From: Conchocele bisecta
Taxonomy: Eukaryota > Mollusca > Bivalvia > Lucinida > Thyasiridae
NCBI GenBank assembly: GCA_029237695.1
Contig: CM055280.1
Coordinates: 35,486,508 to 35,550,507 of the forward strand
Reading direction: 5' to 3'
Length of the DNA stretch: 64,000 nucleotides
Below are positions 1 to 12,700 of the stretch, piece after piece. Under the pieces are notes generated by a model that was given only the letters and a program-made list of their open reading frames with translations, did no database searches and was not told where the DNA came from. Both the position numbers and the translations under genes were made by a program. Within the stretch, counting starts at the first letter, position 1. Every line of letters begins with the position of its first letter.

Positions 1-66
1 CGACCGACCGACCGACCGACCGACAAGTTGACTCCTATATACCCCCAACAAACTTTGTTTGTGGGG

Positions 67-293
67 GTATAATAAATGGCCTTGACCTTGAGAATTTGGA
101 TGAAGCATCATCCCTAGACAAACATTGATGTGAAATATTATGAAAGTGTGGCTAGGGGTTAAAGAGATATTTTGACAAAACAATAACTTTAACGCATTTG
201 CCTTACAAAAAAATGGGACGACGCGGAAGACGACGGAAAAAGCGCCGACTATAGTCGCGCATCTGCTAAAGCAGGCGCGACAAAAACCTTAAC
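67..293 (+). mobile_element. Tandem-core element fragment, with (CGAC)n at window start
   Basis: One core unit (GACCTTGAGAATTTGGATG...) closely matching 23690-24360, ending in GCGCCGACTATAGTCGCGC and AAAGCAGGCGCGACAAAAA. (CGAC)6 at 1-24 and a hairpin CCCCAACAAACTTTGTTTGT (43-70) come from an adjacent element. Confidence 0.65.
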
Positions 294-490
294 CAAGGTG
301 TGATGGTGACGTCGGGGTGACTACATAAACTCTAACTATTCTTCGAATAGTCGAGCTAAAAACAAATCCAGTCTGACCGCCCTGACCTATAGACTATTTG
401 TGATAAAGCTCTGAAACTCTAATTCCGAACACAAAATCATCTGCCACAGATTACAAATTCCCCCAAATAATCCACAACACACTCACTTAC

Positions 491-744
491 CAATTAAAAT
501 ATTCATCACAATATTTGTCACCCGTTGATCTTTAACCTCCAGCAGTTTCGGCTTTTCGCCGGGCGCATGGGTCTGGCTCATCACACTTAGCGCGGAGACG
601 TGGAAAAGGGTGCGCACAGTCGCGGCGCACATCCATGGAAGACCAAACAACGCGCACACAAAAGTCATCAACCCGAGTATAAACTGGTCAAGGTGGAAAC
701 CCGAGCCTTTTCGAAGTTTGAAGTTTTTCTTGTGCAATAGCATT
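491..744 (-). CDS. SLC4A2-like: AE-like gene, exon q: TM9-TM10, last exon in window
   Basis: 254 nt, phase 2 to phase 1. Acceptor TATTTCCAG|AATGC, donor TTAATTG|GTAAGT. It encodes [20 protein letters not shown], then [20 protein letters not shown] and [21 protein letters not shown]2 reads [30 protein letters not shown] and KPKIQEVKEQRVTG. The Arg in ATVRT aligns with AE1 R730 near the anion site. The next exon (expected to start near IVIGDLLRQIPLAVLFG in AE terms) is beyond position 1. Confidence 0.97.
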
Positions 745-3700
745 CTGGAAATAAGTTCAATGTGATTGAAAAGTGATTGATAGATAGTATGGCATACCAT
801 GTGTATAATGGATATATGTGACTGTGACTGGAGAAATGGGGCTTATGGGTTTTACGACCAGTGTAGATCCAGATCAGCCTGTGCATCTGCACAGTCTGAT
901 CGGGATCTGCACTGTGCGCCATTCCATAAATGAAACACCCATCATGCTTCTGGCAAGAAATATAAATCGTTATCAGGCAACAGGAGTGTGCTGTTTGATC
1001 AGGAGCTACTCTGATCACAAATCCCATAAGCCCCATGTCCCAAGTCACAGCTACATAACAGTGATGTATTTGGGCCCTCAGTTAAGAAATAATGTTTTTC
1101 TTACGAAGTTAACAACGCCATTTGACTGATTGAACATAGTTTATGTATGTCTCCATGAAATGCTATCAGATGCATGAAGCAGGTTACCGTACATTATCCC
1201 GTCAACACAGTGCATATGTGCCGTGAAACACGGTGCCGTGAAACATTTTTGATATCCAGTCAATACTATCTTTGCATTTTATAGCCATTTGTAGGTGTTG
1301 ACGGGATAATTAGAATAGTAGGTTAGTGCCGTGAATGGGAAAAAATATCTGGCGCGGCACGGAAACGGGATGTGCTCGGCAGAGCCTCGCCCATCCCGTT
1401 TCCTGAGCCTTGCCAGATATTTTTTCCCATTCACGGCACTAACCTACTATTCTCTATTTGAATGGACTTTTATGAAGTGTTTCCGCTACGGAAATATATC
1501 CCAAGAAATCACAGTACATCACATGGTACCATGTAACACGAGACAAGTCATGTGATTGTGTACCTTTGAAGATATGCACAAGGACTATAACATTTTCCAC
1601 AAATGATGTTGAAAGTTGACAAAATGTTCATAACAAATGCAGAATTCTATTTTGTTAACCTTCGACGTCATTTACGGAAAGCATGATAAATTTTGTACAT
1701 ATTTTTCTTAAAAAATCTCACCTTATTAGGTACAAAATCACATGGCTGGTCTCATATACAGTTACAATGCTGTTCAAATCTTTTTCATTCAATATACAGC
1801 AGCAAGACAGAGACACTGTGTTGCCAATACTACACCAGTTCTCTAGTTCTCATTCAACAAACAAAGGGCATCGTTATTATGAGGCTAATGCCCTCGCTGG
1901 CAGGCTTAATAATAATAAAAAAAAGAAGAACTGGCATCGTTAAATGAAACTAATCCCCTCGCTGGCAGCCTTAATAAAAGAATAAAGTCCTCAGTGACCT
2001 TACCTTGGGCGGTCAGATGTGGGTCGTATGCAAAACAAAGCTGCATCCCTAGACATACATTGTGGCCAAATATTATCAAAATTGGTGAAGCGGTTCATAA
2101 GTTATTGAAAATGAAGTGTGTTATTAACGAAGTATGCACGCACACATGCACATACACACACACGTACAAAGACTAACACTATATCCCCTCTTGCCTATCG
2201 GTGAGGGGATAACAATACATACTGTGTGAGCTGAACTTCAAGGAAAAGCAGGAGAAATATGAGAAATGCGGGAATGACAGCAACGACCATGAGCCAAATC
2301 TCCATTTTCTGTTTGTATCCCAGCGGGTTGACAAACCAGCGACGACTAGAATGGTCCGTGTGCTCAAATAGGTCCGGGATGTCGAGTTTCTAGAAATGAT
2401 ATAAAATCTAGTGTGCATCAATCACTTATAGCTGCAAAATTAACATTTTGTATATAGTTTTTCACATCTGACCGATCAAATTTGATAGACATTTAATATA
2501 CATTGGGCATGGGGCCGCATGGGTGGGCAATAAAATCAACATATGGATGATGACAAATAAGCATATGAAGTTACAAGTCTGGCTTATGGTAGCAGGGATA
2601 TAAGATACATGTACTTACAAAATTTAATGCAAATGTTGCAAAAACATTAATACAAATTATTTTACCTTGACCTAGGGCATATGGGCCTCACAAGTGGGCC
2701 ATAGAACAAAATATTGATGATGATAAACAAGCATACAAGTTTCAAGTCAATCTGACTTATTAACTCAGTCCACCTTTGGATGGAACCAAGTACAGTAAAA
2801 TCTCTCCAAACCAGACATCCACTAAATGTCGGTGCTTAATTTTGAAGGGTTTTAAAGTCATATATGTCCGTCGATAATTTATGTTCTTGATTACAAAGCA
2901 CATAATATTTATACATGTCTTGGTGTGTTTATATACCTAAATGACAGAGGAACCTCTCTAAACCCGAGTCATCTTGGAGTTCCTGAATTACAGTGGTTTG
3001 TTTGTTTGTTTGTTGGGTTTTAATGGCCTATCAACAGCTAAGGTCATTTAAGGCCGGGTCAATGGGTTTAGTACTAAATCCCATATATTACCTGTACAAA
3101 GGGGAGAAAATCCCAAAATCAGAACTGAATATTGACAATAAACAAGAATCTGCCATGGAAGCGGTGTCGCGCCTGCCGAGGCATTTGATCGTAACATGAA
3201 CATGAGCATGTGCTTAAAGTAAACATCACAAAACCCGTCAGAGAAGTGCATGTTTAAAACATGAAAAAGTTCAAGGTTGAAGAAACTTTTATACACAAAA
3301 AAAAATGGCTATGTGTTTCGACAACCATGTGAAGGTCAAAAAGGTCAAAATCATGTTAATGGCGGTATGAGTGTGTTCCAAATGCTCACATGTATCAAGT
3401 GTCCAAATAGTGAAGCAATCAGTCAAGTTATATCATGATGAAGAAATTTTTACATTAAAAAGCGGCGACTATAGTCGCGCCGTCTGCTAAAAATGGCTAA
3501 GTGTTTCCACAACAATGTGAAGGTAAAAATGTTGAAGGTCATGTTAATGGCAGCATGAGTGTGTTCCTAATGGCTACATGTATCAAGTGTCCAAACATTG
3601 AAGGAATGCATCAAGTAATATGAATGTTATAGCATGATGACGAAGCTTGTACAAAGTTTCTGACACAAAAAAATGGCCTAGGATCAGTATAATCTTACTA

Positions 3701-6700
3701 TTTTTATAATGGGCAATAACCCAATTCAACTCCCAGGTAACAAAAGAGCCAAATATAATCAAAGTACTGAAAGTACTGACTGGCGGGAGACAAGTAGCCA
3801 CTTGTGAATTTGCATACTCAGAAATTCCTCGTTAGAAATATATTCGATGTTGATTATTGGATGTACAATCTGCAAATTTGGAGAACTTGATCAGTTACTG
3901 GTGTTTGTAAAATACAGCCTGCTCTAAACACAAATAGGTTGATGAAGCAAAGGTGCTTTATGTCCAACTAATAAACCGTTTTACGAGGTATATTGCAGAC
4001 GTATTATGTGAAATCTTTTCAAAATTATGACTGGGCGTAGGCCTACTACGTGTAGGCTGCATGAATAGCCTGTATTCATGAATTTGTTTCGCTCACCCAG
4101 AGGGTAATTTTTCGAAATCGCCCGTAAACCACAATATGAAAAAGAAATGGCCTTCGACGTCGCATTGCGACTGCGTGGTACACGATACAGGGGCGTCTCA
4201 ATAACAGCAATTTGTTCTCTTCAAAAGTAAAGTTGGGCATGCCAACTATTTTACACATAATGTTGAGCATTGCCGTTGCTATTAATAACTTGCTTTCAGT
4301 TCACTCGCTGACTTTAAATGTCACCTGACTGTTGTTAATTGCGAAAGCAAATTGAGCCTATTGAGACGTCCCCCGATGAACAGAGAATCACGATCCCAAT
4401 AGCGATACGGGGGGCGTCTCAATAACAGCAATTTGTTCTCTTCAAAAGTAAAGTTGGGCATGCCAACTATTTTACACATAATGTTGAGCATTGCCGTTGC
4501 TATTAATAACTTGCTTTCAGTTCACTCGCTGACTTTAAATGTCACCTGACTGTTGTTAATTGCGAATGCAAATTGAGCCTATTGAGACGTCCCCCGATGA
4601 ACAGAGAGCCATTTCCGAAAGTAGACCCGTGCAAACGGCCAGAATCACGATCCCAATAGCGTGGAGACAGTATGTCTCCCGCCAAAAATGTACCCGAGGG
4701 CCAAACCAGGCAAATCGTGATTCCTAGAAGGAGGAACCGTGTTCCCACTCGGGACCAAAGTTGTGTTTATTTTAGATGGGTTAACTTTCACTGTAATTTA
4801 TTTCATTGTCATGTATGCGATTGATTGAAACTGACAAAATAATTGTTCATGGGGTGTATAATTACAGTGGAACATCTCTAAACCGGATACCCTTGGGAGC
4901 GCCCAGGGTGTCCAGTTTAGAGAGGTTCCACTGGGAAGCTCCCAGGATGTCCAGTTTAGAGCGGTTCCACTGTACGGGCAACCGGATTATCATGTTTTAA
5001 CCCTTTGAACCTGAAAGCCCGCTATAGCGGTTTATGCAAACAGTGCAGATCCAGATGAGACGGCTCATAACGAGCCGTCTCATCAGGATCTACACTTTTT
5101 GCAAGTAATTTTCATATTTTTGAGAGAAAAAAACACCCCCTTATCATAAATGGACTAGTCTGAAAATTATGTTGTGACGGTTGGATTGGTCGGAACATTA
5201 GCATATCACAGTCCATTCCAGTTCCTTAGGGTTGAAATGGTTAATGCTTGATCATTTCCACACATAAAATTGACACATATAGCTAGAATAAAGCAACAAA
5301 TAGCTAGGATAAAGCAACATACCTGTGTGTAGGTATCAGCACATATGTAGTCAAATAGCACCATCAGAACTATCGCTGTAAATATCCCAAAATCTCCCAG
5401 AGCTCGTCTAGCCTGAAAATTACAAGACAAAATCAATTTATTTAATGGTGTTTAATGGCCTGTCAACAGCTAAGGTCATTTTAGGGTCAAATCCCATATT
5501 TCACCTGTACGGATGGGGGAAATCTCAAAATTAGGACTGAAAGTCTCATCCGACACACCAGTGAGATGGAAATACTATGTTAGTATTTTTCACGCTTAGT
5601 GTGAGGATTGAACTTGCAGCCTCCAGTATTGAAGTCCAATGCTATATCCCCAAGGCCACATACCATCCATCCCTCATCTCATAAGCATCTACACTATTAA
5701 TATATAGGTATTTACTGTCTGTTTCACGAATATTGTTCTCCACGGAGTGAAGATGTCTATGGGGATATAACATGGGGAAATTTTTTGGAATTTTAGAAAT
5801 ACTGGACCGATTTTTAAAATTTAACTTTTGTTTTCTTAGTTAGATCATATCCAAGCTATCTAGCTAGGTTTCGGAGTCAATTTCCAAAATTTTTGACTAA
5901 TCCCACACTCCTTTACCTCTTTTTCCCCCATGTTAAATTCCCATAGAGAAATCAATTTTTCGTAATAAAACCAATATTTGACCGAATTTCACGAAATAAA
6001 AAGAAGGCTCATTCTTAAATTTTCCTTTAATTTAATATTATCGAAAATAATATTGTTTTTGAATTGTCTATATAGCCGTACAATTTGGGCAGCTTTCGTG
6101 AAACAGACAGTAGTGTTGAAACAACCTGAATGTATTCTCCTGATCATTGTACATGCTGATGCAGGATTTTAATTTTTAAATTGGTTAACGTACAAATGTT
6201 AGCAGTGTTTGTCATTTCAACCAGCAAGTGAGCATTCAGAGACGCATGGATATCATTGTGACCCACTACATCTCAAGCCTCCCTCCTCAATTGAAGGGGT
6301 CAGTGGAATAAGTGGGCTAACCCCTCATGGAGTATTCTGATTATGGACTGCTATCTACACTCGTTTACTCGAACGCAATGAGACTCGGAATGAGTTACCG
6401 AGAGTTATCATGTAGGAAAGCACGTAATCGTGACAAAGAATTTTACTTATGAGTTATCAGTTGACTTAAGAGAGTTTGCGGTAACGAGGTTAGACTGTAT
6501 TATACTTACACTACGTCCTAGAAACGTGCTATTACGGAAAATTCGCAGAAAAAACGCGATCAGGAATGTTCCAAGGATGAGAATCGTTGATAACAGCGCC
6601 GTATTCGGTTCCATCAACGGCCGCTTGTACATGTATTTATCGTTGTTTACTTCGTGTGCATTAAACTCCTCAATAGTCAACCCGTGTTTCGTCGAATACA

Positions 6701-9700
6701 TCACATGTGACGTATCATCCCCGACGGCGTTTATCACATTATCCTTGTCGGCTGCCGTCAAATTTATCACACTTCGCTTCACGTTGGTGGCTGTGGTGTT
6801 TATCACACTTAACGTGGTCTGATATGACACATGTGTAGAATTGATAATGGATGATAAATTGAGCAATGGCGATGTCGTATTGTTCTCCAAAGCACTCGAG
6901 TTTGTTGTATCACAGTAAAATGACTTGGGACCGAGCGGATGGTCTCGGTAAAGCTGAAGAGAAAATAATATAATTAAATAGAAGTTTATGTTGCATGTTT
7001 TGAATGTTCAGTAAATCATGTAAACAATTTCATCGCTCCAGATAAGCTGCGTATTTGTGTAAATACCCAATTAAAATTGCCGAAAAACGCAATTGAAATC
7101 CGAAGTAGCGAGTATCAAAAAGCAATAACAATTTTGTGGTACCTGTGTCATGCTGCAGAAAACAATAAACAGACAACAAATATAGCATATTTTTCATATT
7201 TTCCATGAAAACACATCTTGGTATTTCATTAGAATTGTCTCCAAGGAGACAATTCTAATGAAATGCCAAGATCTGTTTTCATTTCAAAGCAAACTAATTC
7301 AATAATTGCTGTCTGTTGATGTGTAAACAGTAGTGAGATTTTATTTTACCCATTAAAATTTTGAAATACCCAATTTCTTCAGAAAATGGAGTGAAAATAC
7401 TCAGTTACTAATTCCTTATCTGGAGCCCTGAAATTGTGAATATTTTTACAAAGTGGTGAATTAAATAAAGGATCTTACACAAGTTTAACATGGCATTTAT
7501 TAAAGAGTCTACTGAGTGCATAAGAAACAAGGCTATGTATTAATTTTGTAATTTGGGAATTTTCACAAAGTGATGTAGAAAATTAGTGACATTTTTTACG
7601 AAGTTATTAATGGTTAATATACAGTTAGGAGATTTTTTCACATCTCCGTATTTCACTCTCACAATAATTCTGAAACAAATTCAATAATTTCTACCAATGA
7701 CATCGAAATATAATAAAATCTCACAGCAATTGAATTGAATTCCGCGTATTATGTGAAATTTGTGTAATGTTTTTATATCTTTACGAAAGGCATCAAAATA
7801 AATTTGGGAAAATTCCAAAAACAGGCCCCAAAAATAGATTTTAAATTTGTTATCAACCTATGATTTACTTTCCTTTGATTTACAAATTTACCAACCATAT
7901 TTGAAAACATTAGACATAGCACGCCCACAGAGGTATTTGATGGGTCCAGTATGCATGTCCATGTATGTGGTTAGAGTAAATCAGATTGTGGAGATATTGT
8001 TTACTTAAAAACATTAACACAGATTTTACAAAACAGTTAACATGGATTTCAAACTAAATGGACCTTGACCTTGGTCAAGGAGGCTGCAGGGATAGAATGA
8101 ACAGATAGATAGTGATAAAGAGGTATGTGAAGTTTCAAGTCAATTGTCCTGAGGTTTGTGGAGATATTGGGTACATGTACTTAAAAACTTTAATGCAGAT
8201 TACAAAAAAACTTACAACGCAAACTACAAAGTGGTCATGGGGGCCACATGGATGGGCTATAGAATAAAAATATGGATGATGATAAAGAGGTATGTGAAGT
8301 TTCAAGTCAATTGGACTTAGGGTTGTGGAGATATTGTGTACTTAAAAACTTTTAACGCAGATTGTACAAAAAATATTAAATGCAAATTTCAAAGTAATTT
8401 GACCTTAACCTTGGGCATGGCGTATATATCGCCATTCTAATGTCTATCATATTTATATTCAAAGTACCCAATATCTCCATTGGGTACTTAAAAACTTTAA
8501 CGCAAATGCGAAATGCACCCAAAAGAGGTGACTACATCATGCCGATCTCAAGCAGGGGTAATAAAAATAGTACATTTCATTTCAGACATATAGCAAATGA
8601 ATTTACAGATATGTTTAACCCTTACAATGCTGAATTAATTTGTATCGTCTGCTGAATATTTTTTATTTTTCCATTTTTCTCATCAAAAACTTGGTTTGGC
8701 AGCACTTTAGAATCATTTCCAATGGAAATGATTCTAAAATGCTGCCAAACCATGTTTTTACTGAGAGAAAAGACAAAATATGAATTATCAGCAGACGACT
8801 ATTTTAGGTTCCCGCATTCTGAGGGTTAATGTGCTACTTACCTCCTGCAGCTTATGTCTCACTTAGATGAACATTAGAATGACAATATGTAGGTTTTATT
8901 CAACCACGCGAGATGATTATCGTAAAATATTTCACGATAATCAGCTCACCTGGTTAAATAAATAAAATGTGTTACTTACCTCTTGCAATTTATGTATCAC
9001 TTCGAATATAAAGATGAGCGAGATGAGAATAGCGAAGACTTCCTCTGTGAACCTGGTGATGTATCGGACGAGGAAACTCCCCTCGACGGCGATCACGAGG
9101 ATCGTTATCACAAACACCCACAGTCCGATCCACACACGCCAGGTGAGAAACTCGATGTGACTCGTCTTACAAAACTGCAATTAAACAACATAATATGGAT
9201 CCGTGTTTGAAACTAAGATTGCTTGATTCATGGATTGATTAAAGGTACATTCGCACTCAGTAGGCACAAAATTCTTTATATCAAAGACATCATCTGAGAC
9301 ATTTTCTAGCAAAATAAACATTCATTCACCATTTCCCCACATATTGATTGGCATTAGTATACATTTAATATCGGACGTAAATTTCCACACTGATATCAGG
9401 GGCGATAACTGTGTTTCCTTAAAATGTTAAAGGACATTACTATTTATTCTCTACACTTATTTTTTGATGCATTTTTCAGGTGATGCATTTAATTAGTATA
9501 AATAATTAAAAAATATTATGCCTCATTTCCATATGAAACAAGAGGGCCATGATGGCCCTAATTCGCTCACCTGACTCCATAAACACCAGAGGAGAATGTG
9601 ACATTGAGTTCATATGTGTTTTAAAAAACTTGTGCTATTTTTAGAGGGCGGTCATCTTGGATTAAGCGATGACTCTCATTTTACCAAATCTGAAAATGCT

Positions 9701-12700
9701 TCACCCAAGGATCTTAGCTTCCTATGAAGTTTGGCCAGCATCGGCCATGTGAGAGAAAAAGACGTTCGAATAAATGGACCTTTTGGCGGCCATCATGGAT
9801 GGCATAATCATCCGATTCCGACAAATATTGCACCAGAGCAATCGCCTCATCGATACCTTCGATAACATGCTACATCGATCATTCCTACCAAGTTTCGTCG
9901 AAATCCAGCTGGCGGTTCATGCTATTTTTAGACAGCGGCCATCTTGGATTAGCGACGACCTCTGTTTTAACAAATCTGAAAAGGCTTCACCCATGGACCA
10001 TAACTGTGAAGATTGGCCACCATGGGTCAAGCGGTTCATGTGAAGAAGAATTTTGAAATCCAATTTTAACAAAAATGTACCAGAGCGATCGCCTCTTTGA
10101 TACCTTCGATTTGATAAGAGACATGACCATATTCGGTCAAAAATAAAATTTGACCCCAATTTGACCCCACGAGCCATGCCCATTTTTGACCCCGGTGTGA
10201 CCATTCTAACAACTTTGAAAGAGTATTGTACATCGATCATTCCTACCAAGTTTCGTCGAAATCCGGCTGGTGGTTCAGGAGAAGATTTTTTAAGAATTTG
10301 TGCTATTTTTAGACGGCGGCCATCTTGGATTAGTGACGACCTCCATTTTAACAAATCTGAAAAGGCTTCACCCATGGACCATAACTGTGAAGTTTGGCCA
10401 CTATGGGCCAAGCGGTTTGTGTGAAGAAGAATTTTGAAATCTCTAATAAAAGAACGATCTTTTGACCTTTTGGTGGCCATCTTGGATGACATGACCATCC
10501 AATTTCGACAAAAAAATGTACCAGAGTGATCGCCTCTTTGATACCTTCGATTTGATATAGACATGACCATATTCGGTCAAAAATAAAATTTGACCCCAAT
10601 TTGACCCCACGGGCCACGCCCATTTTTGACCCCGGGGTCACCATTTTAACAACTTTGAAAGAGCATTGTACATCGATCATTCCTACTAAGTTTCGGATGG
10701 CGGTTCATGAGAAGAATTTTTTTTAAGAATTTGTGCTATTTTTAGACGGTGGCCATCTTGGATTAGCGACGACCTCCGTTTTAACAAATCTGAAAAGGCT
10801 TCACCCATGGACCATAACTGTGAAGTTTGGCTACCCTGGGCCAAGCGGTTCATGTGAAGAAGAATTTTGAAATCTCTAATAAAAGAACGACCTTTTGGCG
10901 ACCATCTTGGATGACATAACCATCCAATTTCGACGAAAAATGCACCAGAGTGATCGCCTCGTTGATACCTTCGATTTGATAAATGACATGACCATATTCG
11001 GTCAAAAATAAAATTTGACCCCAATTTGACCCACCCCACGGGCCACGCCCATTTTTGACCCGGTGTCACCATTTTAACAAATTTGAAAGAGCATTGTACA
11101 TCGATCATTCCTACCAAGTTTTGTCGAAATCCGGTTGGCGGTTCTTGAGAAGAAGATTTTTGAAGAATTTGTGCTATTTTTAGACGGCGGCCAATTTGGA
11201 TTACGTGATGACGTCATTTTAACAATTTTGTAATCCCCCTACCTAAGGACAATGACCATGAAGTTTGGTGACTATAGGCCCAATGGTTACCGAGGAGAAG
11301 ACGTTTGAAAATGTTCACGGACGATGACGGACGACGGACACATTGCGGTAACAATAGCTCACATCAGCTTCGCTCGGGTGAGCTAAAAAGAGGTGGAGAA
11401 CCTGGAGGACGAGTCGAAAAACAAAGAAAAATTGGAACTAAGAAAACAAAAGTTACAGTTTGAAAATCGGTACACTATTTCTAAATTAGGAAAATTTCCC
11501 CATGTTAAATTGGATAAGGTGCGTAATTTGACCAATTTGTGGTGAAATTTTGTTATTTCTTCATCAAAAATGGCAAGTTGGGAGTGCTTTAGAATCGTCT
11601 CATTCAGATGATTCTAAAGCACTCCCAACTTGCCATTTTTGTTGGAGAAACAAGAAATTTACCTCCAAATTACGCACCTTAACTGGAGCTCCGATAGATG
11701 CTTTAACATTGGGAACTCACTGCATATAGATGTTTTTCAAAGATGAGCACAGGTATATTCGACACGTACAACAGTAGCGGCTGGGTGGAGAACAGAGCAA
11801 ACATGAATCTCTAAGACCCATTTAACATGCACCGCTCTCTTTCACATTCGGAACTTACTGCATATAGGTGTTTTTCAAAGACTAATACAGGTCCATTCGG
11901 CCCGTACAACAGTAGCGGCTGGGCGGAGAAGAGACCAAACACGATGTTCGTGATGGACGTACTGATCACCGTCTCCTTTACACCCATCTTGCCGTACGTC
12001 TTCTCCTCTGGAATGCAATTTAATGTTTCAGCAACGGTCCATACCTGTCGTATCTCCTGACAGGAGAACTAGATGACCGCGACCCGCGTGTACCGCCCGC
12101 CCAGTCTTTAAGGAATAAAACCATGGGCTGTTGTGTTTACTGGAGTATGAAAGAAAGTTGGTATGTTTAAAGTGTGTGGAGTCCAAAGGACTCCTCATAA
12201 ACTTTAAATAGACCACCTGTTTTTTATACTACAGTAAACGCAACTGCCCATGGTTTTATTACTTACATTTACACTGCATTGTAATGTACTGGGATATAAA
12301 CGCAATACGTTGAATGGGCACTTCCATTATGAATTTAAGGACAGTGTATATATTTGATAGTATACCGAAAAACTTTAACCCAGACTCATGTTCGTACCAA
12401 TGTGCCGACAATATCACGCTGTCCGCAAGTGGGCGCGATAAAAATCTCCTGAAAATTTTCATCTGATTTTTGGCAATCTTAAAAATCATTTATGAATGCC
12501 ACTTTTACGACATTTCTTAGCCAATTTCAAGCAATTTATTTTTTTGTATTATTGCCATTTTCTCACACATGGCATAAAGTCTGGGCTTAACGATTAGTGT
12601 ACAATTAAGCCGACTCTTGTGTCAAGGTGTCATTTGTTTGCCTACTTACCTAGAAGACGACGGAAGGTGATACAAGTGATGACAGGTGATGTCTGTTTAT

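Noticed and set aside
483..1129. Plus- and minus-strand frames at 668-1129 as genes
   Set aside because: They fall in the GTGACTGTGACTGG MITE; only the minus-strand exon 491-744 is supported.
3583..3801. 72-codon minus frame beside the short tandem-core element
   Set aside because: No family resemblance; part of it repeats element sequence and no splice sites fit the AE gene, whose exons o and p are already contiguous in the protein.
9917..11117. Open frames of 110-217 codons on the minus strand
   Set aside because: They follow the 430-bp tandem repeat period and repeat the same peptide in several frames; no similarity to a protein family is apparent.
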